In this document: positions 9,250 through 16,156 of the stretch, one piece after another | How the letters are laid out: each line of letters opens with the position of its first letter | Position numbering within the stretch: the stretch's first letter is position 1 | Assembly (NCBI GenBank): GCA_025993015.1 | Contig: DAJPFV010000001.1 | Location: forward strand, 496,001-560,000 | Source of the DNA: Coriobacteriaceae bacterium | Lineage (GTDB): Bacteria; Actinomycetota; Coriobacteriia; Coriobacteriales; Coriobacteriaceae | Direction: 5' to 3' | Length of the DNA: 64,000 bases | Notes under the pieces: model-generated | What the model was told of the DNA's origin: nothing | Database searches by the model: none | The model's input: the letters and a program-made list of their open reading frames with translations, nothing else | Program-made: the position numbers and the translations under genes

Positions 9250-9310
9250 CTCATTGGGGACGTACTTAAATGAGTAGTTTCACTCATTGGGGACGCACTT
9301 AAATGAGTAG
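9250..9310. repeat. Two tandem copies of a palindromic repeat unit
   Basis: Units of 28 bp at 9250-9277 and 9283-9310 read CTCATTGGGGACG(T/C)ACTT followed by AAATGAGTAG. Each begins ACTCATT and ends AATGAGT, so each is a weak palindrome. Downstream of the second unit, TTAAGAACGTCCCCAA pairs back with TTGGGGACG. Related units recur at 9470, 11740 and 16100. Confidence 0.8.
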
Positions 9311-9463
9311 TCGTTTAAGAACGTCCCCAACGGCTACCCGATGACACGGCGATCCTATTCCTCGATCTCTTTCCAGCACTGAGGATCGGCTTCGTACATA
9401 TCGCCCGTGTAACCATACGTCGCAGCGGGGCAGCCTCGGCACCAGCCGAAAAGCTCGCATTTG
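9283..9463. repeat. 181-bp direct repeat, left copy
   Basis: Bases 9283-9463 match 11740-11920 with about six mismatches and no gaps by eye. The shared segment begins in the palindromic unit and ends inside the 3' part of the radical-SAM maturase gene. The match stops abruptly after GCTCGCATTTG in both copies. The two copies bracket the 9464-11739 island. Confidence 0.85.
9355..9463 (-). pseudogene. Truncated duplicate of the 3' end of the ACGX radical-SAM gene
   Basis: On the minus strand this encodes about 35 C-terminal residues almost identical to those of the intact maturase at 11812-12858. They include the last cysteine cluster (CELFGWCRGCP) and the final GAG-GAA-TAG. The copy has no start and is cut off upstream at 9463. 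A few substitutions (for example a Val to Ala change after the cysteines) show that it has begun to drift. Confidence 0.82.
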
Positions 9464-9752
9464 CAACCGCTCATTGGGGACGTACTTAAATGAGTAGGTA
9501 GGAATTCAGTTTCTCAAATTTATAGAACATACGTTTGCTTATATGCTATACTCTCCTCAAGGCATGAGACTGGTCGAGAGATCCCGCGGAGGTCCCCAAT
9601 GACACGCTGGAGCGAGCTCGGTAAGTAAGATCGGTGGTTACTGCACTCGTCCATCTCAGACAGGTTGCGCTCCTGTTCGCCGTCGCCATCAAAGAACGGC
9701 ACTCACAACCAAACGTTTCCGTTATCCGTGAGTCACACAGGAGTGCATCGTT
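9464..9752. other. Island left end and leader of the DUF1016-like gene, with a 9-codon mini-ORF
   Basis: CAACCG plus another CTCATTGGGGACGTACTT unit opens the island at 9464-9497, mirroring the sequence just before the right repeat. A TATACT hexamer at 9547-9552 could be a -10 element, but no convincing -35 is seen. ATG at 9599 with GCGGAGG six bases upstream starts a 9-codon frame (MTRWSELGK, stop at 9626-9628), about 125 bp before the real gene. It may be a leader peptide or chance. Confidence 0.4.
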
Positions 9753-11039
9753 ATGGCTAAAAAGATTCCAACCCTTTCACCCGACATTATTTCAAACACC
9801 TGCTCAGATATCAGCAGGATTGTCGAGGCCAAACACCTCGGCCAGAAAGGTATCAACCATGAGACCTCCTCGGAAGGGGCTCTGCTCATCGGGCGCCGTC
9901 TCGAGCAAGAGATTGCCGGATACCCCATCTCCAATCTCAATGGCTTACTCTCGCCCATCGCTTGCCACCTCAAGCAGCACTTTAGCCCAAGCCTGGGCCC
10001 GACTTATCTCAAGCGTTGCATAAAGCTCGCACGAATTGTTCCGGAAGACATGGGTTTTCGACCGGAGCTTGATCTGGAACACTATCAGTCGCTCGCTCAC
10101 ATCGCCGACAAAGATCTGCGCTTAGATCTGATGAACGTTGCCGCGGATAACCATTGGAGCGCGTTGCGCATCGATCGTCATGCCCGCTATCGAAGTCCGC
10201 AGGACACTTTGGATGCTTGGGAGCGCCGTGTGCTTGAATCAAATCAAGAAGTACGGCGCTTCGCCCGCGCCTACACAGATGCCTGTGGAATCATTTCACT
10301 CGATGAACTTATTGAGCTCTACAACTCCTGTGCCCCCAATCCAGTCTCGAGATTTGAGATAAATGAGACTATTTGGCAAATCAGGAACGAATCGGGACAA
10401 ATCGACAATCCCTGCATTATATCCAGAGATAGAAAACTCTATCTCATAGCGCCAGAGCTCGATAACGCTGTTGATGAAGCCCCTTATTACTATGATGACT
10501 ACGGATACTCCTATCGAAAATATGAACGGCGCAGCGAATACACCGGTGAGATGCGCGCGCTGCGCGAACGGCGCGTTGGCATCAGAGTAGCAGCCATCTT
10601 CGCCGGTCACGAACGTCTTCCAATCAGAAGGCTCAGCTATGACGAAGTCATCTGCGGGCATATAAAGTGCAGTCGATCTGTCGAACGACTCAAGCAGTAC
10701 GTCCTGAGAGACCCTGAGCTCAAGGCATCTGATTTCCATGCAAGAGAAGATGAGTTCGATTTCATCATGACAAAGCTTTTGCGTTCCGTTGGACTCAACG
10801 GTATGCCGACAGCCCAGCAAATTGCCGAAGACGCAGCTTTCTTATTGATTGTCGTACGACCCGAGCTTTATGAACGCAAGAAAACACCCGAGGTCTCCAA
10901 GCTCCTCTCGATAATCTATGAAGACGCTCCCCTCTGGGAGTTCAACGGACGCTCACATTCCGAGCTGAGAAGCGAAGAAGTGCTGGAGCCTCCGGTGCCA
11001 ATTTCACATCGAGAAGTCCAATCAAAACAGGCCGCTTAA
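9753..11039 (+). CDS. Island protein with DUF1016_N-like N-terminal region
   Basis: This 428-residue soluble protein is not one I recognise in full. Residues 40-150 resemble the N-terminal helical domain of DUF1016/YhcG proteins: LLIGRRLEQEI, a long helix, then LDLEHYQSLAHIADKDLRLD and a late NHWSALRIDR helix. YhcG proteins continue into a PDDEXK nuclease, but that signature is not visible here. Residues 165-428 are an unassigned region with a Tyr/Asp-rich stretch (EAPYYYDDYGYSYRKYERR) and a predominantly helical end. ACAGGAG precedes the start by about nine bases. It sits 57 bp before a toxin-antitoxin pair, inside the repeat-flanked island. A role in defence or element maintenance is inference only. 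Confidence 0.55.
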   Translation: MAKKIPTLSPDIISNTCSDISRIVEAKHLGQKGINHETSSEGALLIGRRLEQEIAGYPISNLNGLLSPIACHLKQHFSPSLGPTYLKRCIKLARIVPEDMGFRPELDLEHYQSLAHIADKDLRLDLMNVAADNHWSALRIDRHARYRSPQDTLDAWERRVLESNQEVRRFARAYTDACGIISLDELIELYNSCAPNPVSRFEINETIWQIRNESGQIDNPCIISRDRKLYLIAPELDNAVDEAPYYYDDYGYSYRKYERRSEYTGEMRALRERRVGIRVAAIFAGHERLPIRRLSYDEVICGHIKCSRSVERLKQYVLRDPELKASDFHAREDEFDFIMTKLLRSVGLNGMPTAQQIAEDAAFLLIVVRPELYERKKTPEVSKLLSIIYEDAPLWEFNGRSHSELRSEEVLEPPVPISHREVQSKQAA

Positions 11040-11057
11040 CCCTATTAACTGCTTGCA

Positions 11058-11085
11058 TTTTTGTCTACAAAACTGTATACAAAAA
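11058..11085. promoter_or_regulatory. Palindromic operator/promoter of the toxin-antitoxin pair
   Basis: TTTTTGTCTACA (11058-11069) and TGTATACAAAAA (11074-11085) are inverted with one mismatch and a 4-bp spacer, ending 11 bp before the toxin start. The site includes a TATAC -10-like stretch. Such placement fits autorepression by the ribbon-helix-helix antitoxin. Confidence 0.65.
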
Positions 11086-11096
11086 GAGAGGCCCTT

Positions 11097-11363
11097 ATGG
11101 AGCTCATCGCAATCCACCCCCATGCCCTCAAGCACGGGCTGACGGAGACGGATATTACATGCGCCTGGAACTCCGCTTTCGCATGGTTCAGGCGTGATCT
11201 TGAAAATGGAGGTATCGATTACATTCTCGTTGGACTTGATAGAAGAAGCCGTCTCATGGAACTCATCGCTCGATATTGCCCCGATCGAGATGGCTACATC
11301 ATTTACCACGCCCTTGTCCCTCCTACGCGCAAGGTGCTCAGGGAAATCGGGGTCGATCGATAG
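11097..11363 (+). CDS. Putative toxin of a type II toxin-antitoxin pair
   Basis: The start at 11097 has GAGAGG upstream and gives 88 residues. The protein begins MELIAIHPHALKHGLTE, continues with IDYILVGLDRRSRLMEL, and ends HALVPPTRKVLREIG. The KHGL near the N-terminus and a central hydrophobic beta-hairpin recall small BrnT/RelE-sized RNases, but I cannot place it in a named family. The stop codon lies within the ribosome-binding region of the next gene, so the two are translationally coupled. The toxin role is inferred from size, order and the RHH partner. Confidence 0.6.
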   Translation: MELIAIHPHALKHGLTETDITCAWNSAFAWFRRDLENGGIDYILVGLDRRSRLMELIARYCPDRDGYIIYHALVPPTRKVLREIGVDR

Positions 11364-11371
11364 GAGGCGCT

Positions 11372-11638
11372 ATGGACGCTAAGCAGCTCGAGAAGATGAT
11401 GGGGTTTGCTCCCGGAGAGCTGGAAAAGGCAGCAGAGGCATACGAAAAAGATGAGTGGCCAAAGGGCCGCACCATCAAGTTAGGAAGGCCGCCGATCTTC
11501 GATGAGCCGAGCGTTGTTTTGTCGGCACGCGTGGGTGAATCGGTTCTTGAGGCGTTTGACGCAAAGGCAAAGCGTCATGGGCAGACACGCACAGAGCGGA
11601 TCAGGGAGCTCATTACGCTCGATGCAATGATTGCCTAG
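11372..11638 (+). CDS. Ribbon-helix-helix antitoxin
   Basis: The ATG at 11372 has an AGGAGG site overlapping the toxin stop. The 88-residue protein has an acidic N-terminal half (EKAAEAYEKDEWP) likely to wrap the toxin. Its C-terminal half is CopG-like, VVLSARVGESVLEAFDAKA followed by RTERIRELI, giving the beta strand and two helices of an RHH DNA-binding domain. It probably represses its own operon at the palindrome at 11058-11085. Confidence 0.72.
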   Translation: MDAKQLEKMMGFAPGELEKAAEAYEKDEWPKGRTIKLGRPPIFDEPSVVLSARVGESVLEAFDAKAKRHGQTRTERIRELITLDAMIA

Positions 11639-11663
11639 TCCCCCGCCGAACCCAAACGTGTAT

Positions 11664-11708
11664 GTCAGCATCCAAAGTCGACATTTTTCGACATCTTAGG
11701 ATGCTGAC
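11664..11708 (+). terminator. Hairpin after the toxin-antitoxin genes
   Basis: GTCAGCATCC (11664-11673) pairs with GGATGCTGAC (11699-11708). Inside is a second short GTCGA/TCGAC pairing around ATTTT. It lies 26 bp after the antitoxin stop, but the following bases lack a clear T tract, so termination is likely but unproven. Confidence 0.5.
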
Positions 11709-11739
11709 GTACAGCTTTTGCGTGGGTCCCTCACAACCG

Positions 11740-11920
11740 CTCATTGGGGACGCACTTAAATGAGTAGTCGTTTAAGAACGTCCCCAACGACCACCCGATG
11801 ACACGGCGATCCTATTCCTCGATCTTTTTCCAGCACTGAGGATCGGCTTCGTACATATCGCCTGTGTAGCCATACGTCACAGCGGGGCAGCCTCGGCACC
11901 AGCCGAAAAGCTCGCATTTG
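11740..11920. repeat. 181-bp direct repeat, right copy
   Basis: Partner of 9283-9463. It includes the unit CTCATTGGGGACGCACTT, the pairing arm TTTAAGAACGTCCCCAACG, and the last 36 codons of the functional radical-SAM gene. CAACCG precedes it, as it does the unit at 9470. Confidence 0.85.
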
Positions 11921-12858
11921 GAGCACTTCTTGAACTTTTTAAAGTCGCGCTTTGCCTCCATCTGCGGCGAAAAGAACAGCTCCTCGAGCGTGTTCTCGGC
12001 AACGTTGCCTACCTTGCTCTCCATGCGACGGCATGCGTAGACATCGCCCGTAGGCAGCACCGTCATATGGCCCGTACCGCAGTGGCAGCCGTCATAGATC
12101 ATGCCGGGCTTGGCGTCCGCGGGGATGGTGAACTTACCCTGCTCCCACAAAAGCAGCGTCCACAGGTGGTCCTTGAGCTGGAAGAACGTCTTGCAGCCCG
12201 CCGCCTGATGGAACTCCATGCGCTCCTGCGCGGCAAGCAACACGTCGCGATACTCAAGCGGCTCCAAATGGAACTCGTCACGCTTTTGGCCTGACGTGGG
12301 GCAATATCGTCCAAATGCGAACACGTCGACCTCGAGGCTCGCCACAAGATCGATGAGCTGCGGCAACTCGGCAGCATTCATGCTCGATACCGTGTTCATG
12401 ACGGCAACCCAGATACCTGCACGCTTAAGGCAACCGATGGCGCGCATGGTCTCGGCAAACGAGCCGAGCTTACGGAAGTAATCATGCGTCGCCTCGAGTC
12501 CATCGAGCGAAAGTTGATATTTGCGGCACCCCAGCTCTTTCATGCGGGCACAGACCTCATCGATCAGATGGAACGGATTGCCCATCACGCACCACATAAA
12601 ACCCCGCTCGTGCAGGAGCTCAGCAAGGCGCCAAAAATCGGGATGAAGAATGGGATCGCCGCCCGTAACGTAAAAGTACGGCTGACGGCCGATGCGCTCG
12701 CAGAGCGCCTGGGCTTGATCGACGACCTGGACCATCTGCTCCCACGGCATGCGCTTAAAACCGGCGCAGGCACCGTTGGCAAAGATATAGCAATGTTTGC
12801 AACGCTGATCGCATTCATCCGTAATGTGCCATTGGAAGGCAAACGCAGGCTTTTGCAT
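11812..12858 (-). CDS. Radical SAM/SPASM peptide maturase of the ACGX system
   Basis: The ATG at 12858 (GGGAG upstream) gives 348 residues. The radical SAM motif CDQRCKHC lies near residue 15, followed by FYVTGGDP and a conserved QLSLDG strand. The C-terminal third is a SPASM domain rich in cysteines (CHCGTGHM, YACRRM, then CSKCELFGWCRGCP) that would bind two auxiliary [4Fe-4S] clusters. SPASM maturases usually crosslink or epimerise ribosomal peptides. The partner encoded 690 bp upstream is a peptide made of ACGX repeats, so cysteine-centred thioether chemistry is likely by analogy. A partial duplicate of its 3' end lies at 9355-9463. Confidence 0.9.
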   Translation of the reverse strand: MQKPAFAFQWHITDECDQRCKHCYIFANGACAGFKRMPWEQMVQVVDQAQALCERIGRQPYFYVTGGDPILHPDFWRLAELLHERGFMWCVMGNPFHLIDEVCARMKELGCRKYQLSLDGLEATHDYFRKLGSFAETMRAIGCLKRAGIWVAVMNTVSSMNAAELPQLIDLVASLEVDVFAFGRYCPTSGQKRDEFHLEPLEYRDVLLAAQERMEFHQAAGCKTFFQLKDHLWTLLLWEQGKFTIPADAKPGMIYDGCHCGTGHMTVLPTGDVYACRRMESKVGNVAENTLEELFFSPQMEAKRDFKKFKKCSKCELFGWCRGCPAVTYGYTGDMYEADPQCWKKIEE

Positions 12859-12904
12859 CGTGGGACTCCCTTGGTCGATGTTGAAACTGATGACAATATT
12901 TGGG

Positions 12905-13525
12905 CTACAGACGCGTAACGGCGCCGACGGGGCAATTCTCGGCACAGGCACCGCAATGCAGGCAGTGCTCGGGCTCTATGCGATACGAGTCTCCCGGCTC
13001 GATGCACTTCTGCGGGCAGTGCTCAAGGCAGGTGCCGCAACCGATACACGCATCGGCATCGATGCAGAAGCCCTTGGCGGGCGCAGGTGCCATGCCCTCG
13101 TCTAAGGTAAAGACCGCACGCTCGATGGGATGAACTCCCAGGTTAAAGTAGTCGAGCACTATGTTCTCAACCTTAAAGATGATGTTGATCTCGCGCGTAT
13201 CACCGGGATAAACGTTAGCAAGATACGGCTGCTCGACGTAAATCACGTCGCGCCAGTGAACTTGCTCGGAATCCGAGACGGGAGTGGCAACGCCGGACAT
13301 GCGAATCATCTCGTTAAACCGCGTGTGAACGAGCGTTTGGACACGTCCATCGGCCATAAGCTGACGGGCCATCTCCTTGCCACGTGCCGTGAGAAAGTAG
13401 ATAGCACGGGGCTCGTAATGGACGGCGCTTACGCAGCGAATTTGCGGCGCACCACTCTCGTCCACGGTTGCCAGGGAGAGCGTCCCGGCAAGCTGCATCT
13501 TTTTGAAGCAAGTCTGAGCATCCAT
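12905..13525 (-). CDS. PPOX-fold flavin protein fused to a two-cluster ferredoxin
   Basis: Residues 1-140 of this 206-residue protein form a pyridoxamine-phosphate-oxidase-like split barrel. The rest is a bacterial ferredoxin with CIGCGTCLEHCPQKC and CLHCGACAENCP, ligands for two [4Fe-4S] clusters. Such flavin/ferredoxin fusions shuttle electrons. Between the precursor and the maturase, the likely job is reducing the radical SAM clusters or the modified peptide. AGGGACT precedes the ATG. The gene starts 25 bp after the precursor stop and ends 47 bp before the maturase start, so the three form one operon. Confidence 0.85.
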   Translation of the reverse strand: MDAQTCFKKMQLAGTLSLATVDESGAPQIRCVSAVHYEPRAIYFLTARGKEMARQLMADGRVQTLVHTRFNEMIRMSGVATPVSDSEQVHWRDVIYVEQPYLANVYPGDTREINIIFKVENIVLDYFNLGVHPIERAVFTLDEGMAPAPAKGFCIDADACIGCGTCLEHCPQKCIEPGDSYRIEPEHCLHCGACAENCPVGAVTRL

Positions 13526-13549
13526 TACGAGTCCCTTCCTGGCGATTGC

Positions 13550-13795
13550 TTACTGAGCGTCCGCAGCGCCGCAAGCGGTGCCACAGGCCGGAGCGGTCTT
13601 GGGATCGGCGGAACCGCAGGCAGGAGCGGCGGCCGGGTCAGCAGAGCCGCAGGCAGGAGTGGCAGCCGGATCGGCAGAGCCGCAAGCAGTACCGCAAGCG
13701 GGTGCGGCCTTGGGGTCGGCGGAGCCGCAAGCGGGCGCAGGATCGGTGGTACCGGAGGAGGCGAAAGCGGCGACGTTCTCAAGATTCTCGGACAT
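13550..13795 (-). CDS. ACGX-repeat RiPP precursor peptide
   Basis: From the ATG at 13795 (AAAGGA seven bases upstream) the product is 81 residues. A short leader of about 21 residues (MSENLENVAAFASSG) precedes seven ACGX tetrads: ACGS, ACGT, ACGS, ACGS, ACGS, ACGT, ACGA. Most are separated by the seven-residue spacer ADPxxxP, and two pairs are directly fused (ACGTACGS, ACGTACGA). Every cysteine in the protein lies in a tetrad. ACGX-repeat peptides encoded beside a radical SAM/SPASM enzyme are a known class of predicted modified peptides whose product is not characterised as far as I know. It is the first gene of the three-gene operon. Confidence 0.92.
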   Translation of the reverse strand: MSENLENVAAFASSGTTDPAPACGSADPKAAPACGTACGSADPAATPACGSADPAAAPACGSADPKTAPACGTACGAADAQ

Positions 13796-13993
13796 GGCAA
13801 TTCCTTTCGATTGGGGGCGGCTGGGCGAAGCCGCCCGGACGTAGACGCTTTTGCGCCTAAGCACATCATGCGAGGAATGCACCCCACCCAAAAGAAGGCA
13901 CTAATCTATTAGCCAGTTACCAAAAAGTAAGTTGTAGCCGCGGGCGCCAGCAGCTGCGATAATGCAAGCAACCTACCCGATTGCGAGGCTACC

Positions 13994-14326
13994 ATGCTCA
14001 CCAAAGAAGAACTGCCTCCCTGCCCCGTCGCCACGTGTTTTCAGCTCTTTGGCAACAAGTGGAAAATCTATATCATCCAGCAGCTCATTGAGCAGCCTCT
14101 GGGCTTCAACGCGCTACATCGCTCTATTCCCGGCATCAGTCAAAAGGTGCTCTCGTCAAACCTAAAGGAAATGGATGCCGCGGGACTTATCACGCGCACC
14201 GTCATTCCCGAAACGCCCATCCGTACCGAATACGCGCTGAGCGAGCTGGGTCAAAGCCTTATGCCCATCATCGATTCTCTTGTGGAATGGGGCACCGACT
14301 ACCAGCAGCTTGTGCGAAGCTCCTAG
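13994..14326 (+). CDS. HxlR-family transcriptional regulator
   Basis: The 110-residue protein has the HxlR winged-helix pattern: a cysteine near the N-terminus (CPVATCFQLFGNKWKIYII), a GFNALHRSIPGISQKVLSSNLKEM recognition region, and a YALSELGQSLMPI wing. HxlR regulators often sense thiols or aldehydes through that cysteine. It is divergent from the ACGX operon across about 200 bp, so it probably controls it. Confidence 0.85.
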   Translation: MLTKEELPPCPVATCFQLFGNKWKIYIIQQLIEQPLGFNALHRSIPGISQKVLSSNLKEMDAAGLITRTVIPETPIRTEYALSELGQSLMPIIDSLVEWGTDYQQLVRSS

Positions 14327-14349
14327 CAGCTACGGGCTTTTGCAAATTG

Positions 14350-14380
14350 AGCGCCGTGGGGCATACCGCTCCACGGCGCT
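14350..14380 (+). terminator. Rho-independent terminator of the HxlR gene
   Basis: AGCGCCGTGG (14350-14359) pairs with CCACGGCGCT (14371-14380), followed by TTACCTTTTTG. Confidence 0.85.
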
Positions 14381-14467
14381 TACCTTTTTGTGCCTTCTTT
14401 TGAAGAAGCGGTCCGGGTTGCACACTGCTGTCAAACACGCCCAACTCAATTGGACAGGAGGTCAGCC

Positions 14468-15253
14468 ATGAATCAAGCCGAGCGTCGTATTTGGCTTATC
14501 AATGCATTGCTCAACGAGCGAGCGGACGGACGCGGCATTGCCGTTCCCGCCGGAGCCGGCGAGCAGCGTGATTTGCTCAGGGCCCTTATGAACGTGCGGT
14601 CGCCCGAAGCGCTCGCGACAGAGGTGCTCGATGTCCAGGATGCCTACTTGCAGCAGCGGCTTGTTGAGCGCGGCGGCGCAACCGATGCCGGCACGCTTCC
14701 CTACTGCAATCGCATTGCCGTCTGGCGTGGCGACATCACGCTGCTTAAGGCCAACGCCATCGTCAACGCCGCCAACAGCCAAATGCTCGGCTGTTTTGTG
14801 CCGGGACACCACTGCATCGACAATGCCATCCACACATACGCCGGCATGCAGCTGCGCCTGACGTGCGCCAGCCTCATGTGTAAACAGGGGCATGAGGAAC
14901 CGACCGCATGCGTCAAGGTCACGCCAGCCTTTAACCTGCCCAGCAGCCATATCTTCCACACCGTCGGTCCCATCGTGCCCAACCATAAGCCTGGCCCGCG
15001 CGAGGAACTGCTACTGCGCCGTTGCTACACCAGCTGCCTGGAAGAAGCGACGAGCCGAAAGCTCGACACGCTTGCCTTCTGCTGCATTTCGACGGGCGTC
15101 TTTGACTATCCCCAACAAGCCGCCGCGCGCGTTGCCATCGATGCCGTTCGTCATCATCTAGACCATAACGACCCCAACCTTAAGGTGATCTTCAATGTTT
15201 TTCTCGCGTCTGACGAGTCAATCTACCGCGACCTTCTCCAAGCAGATCGCTAA
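14468..15253 (+). CDS. Zinc-dependent macrodomain protein (ADP-ribose hydrolase), SirTM partner
   Basis: The ATG at 14468 with AGGAGG is chosen, giving 261 residues. An N-terminal helical region precedes the macrodomain (from about residue 75), with IAVWRGDITLLKANAIVNAANS as the ADP-ribose-binding core. The loop GCFVPGHHCIDNAIHTYAG carries the Cys/His zinc ligands of the bacterial SirTM-linked class, and CCISTGVFDYP is the phosphate loop. These enzymes remove ADP-ribose from protein targets. The next gene encodes the matching transferase and overlaps this one by 59 bp, which argues for strict coupling. Confidence 0.9.
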   Translation: MNQAERRIWLINALLNERADGRGIAVPAGAGEQRDLLRALMNVRSPEALATEVLDVQDAYLQQRLVERGGATDAGTLPYCNRIAVWRGDITLLKANAIVNAANSQMLGCFVPGHHCIDNAIHTYAGMQLRLTCASLMCKQGHEEPTACVKVTPAFNLPSSHIFHTVGPIVPNHKPGPREELLLRRCYTSCLEEATSRKLDTLAFCCISTGVFDYPQQAAARVAIDAVRHHLDHNDPNLKVIFNVFLASDESIYRDLLQADR

Positions 15254-16079
15254 GCTCCGAGCCGCACTCGATGCATCCGACGCCGTGATAATCGGCGCCG
15301 GCGCGGGTCTTTCCACCGCGGCTGGCTACGCCTACGCGGGAGAGCGCTTCGAGAAACTCTTTGGCGACTTCGCCGCACGCTACGGCTTTACCGACATGTA
15401 CTCCGGCGGTTTCTACCCCTATGACTCCCTCGAGGAATACTGGGCATTTTGGAGCCGCTATATCATGTGCAACCGATATGACCCCATACCCAAGCCCATC
15501 TACGAACAGCTTTTGGGCCTGCTGCGCGACCGAGATTACTTTGTGCTGACCACAAACGTAGACCATTGCTTCCAACGCGCCGGTTTCGATAAACAGCGAC
15601 TCTTTTACACGCAGGGCGATTATGGTCTATTCCAGTGCAGCAAGCCCTGCTGTCAGGAAACTTGGGACAACGAAGAGCTCGTACATTACATGGTCGCCGC
15701 CCAAGAAGACCTGCGCATTCCGTCTGCGCTAGTGCCCCGTTGCCCCCATTGTGGCTCCCCGCTCACGATGAACCTGCGCGCCGACGACACGTTTGTGCAG
15801 GATAAGGGCTGGTGTGCCGCGGCCGACCGTTACCAAGATTTCCTGCGCCGCCACAGCAATATGCGCGTTCTGTTCTTGGAGCTTGGCGTGGGCGGCAACA
15901 CGCCCGTCATCATCAAGTACCCGTTTTGGCAGATGACCGCCAAAAACGAGCGCGCTACATACGCGTGCGTCAATTTTGGCGAGGCAGTCGCCCCTGCAGA
16001 AATCGCCGATCGCAGCATCCTGATTGACGCCGACGCAGGGCGCGTGCTGGACGCACTTGCCGTCCAAGCCGTCAGATGA
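15195..16079 (+). CDS. SirTM (class M sirtuin), protein mono-ADP-ribosyltransferase
   Basis: The 294-residue protein has the sirtuin NAD pocket GAGAGLSTAAGYAY, the TTNVDHCF motif, and a zinc ribbon of CSKPCC plus CPHCGSP. The usual catalytic histidine is replaced in FYTQGDYGLFQC, where Gln occupies its place, as described for SirTM enzymes that ADP-ribosylate rather than deacylate. ELGVGGNTPVIIKYPFW forms the NAD-binding end. In known loci the target is a lipoylated GcvH-like carrier made alongside an LplA ligase; neither is seen next to this pair. The start lies inside the macrodomain gene. Confidence 0.9.
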   Translation: MFFSRLTSQSTATFSKQIAKLRAALDASDAVIIGAGAGLSTAAGYAYAGERFEKLFGDFAARYGFTDMYSGGFYPYDSLEEYWAFWSRYIMCNRYDPIPKPIYEQLLGLLRDRDYFVLTTNVDHCFQRAGFDKQRLFYTQGDYGLFQCSKPCCQETWDNEELVHYMVAAQEDLRIPSALVPRCPHCGSPLTMNLRADDTFVQDKGWCAAADRYQDFLRRHSNMRVLFLELGVGGNTPVIIKYPFWQMTAKNERATYACVNFGEAVAPAEIADRSILIDADAGRVLDALAVQAVR

Positions 16080-16099
16080 CGAAGCCGATGCTCAACATA

Positions 16100-16150
16100 G
16101 TCATTGGGAACGTTCTTGAATGACTAGCCGTTAAAGAACATCCCCAACGA
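16100..16150. repeat. Dispersed palindromic repeat unit
   Basis: TCATTGGGAACGTTCTT and later TTAAAGAACATCCCCAACGA pair to form a hairpin, with GAATGACTAG between. It is a diverged copy of the units at 9250, 9283, 9470 and 11740, here between the converging SirTM and dus genes. Confidence 0.7.
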
Positions 16151-16156
16151 CTTCAT

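Noticed and set aside
13578..13844. A repetitive plus-strand frame (GSAEPQAG repeats)
   Set aside because: It mirrors the ACGX precursor repeats on the other strand. The minus-strand reading has the ribosome site and the operon context.
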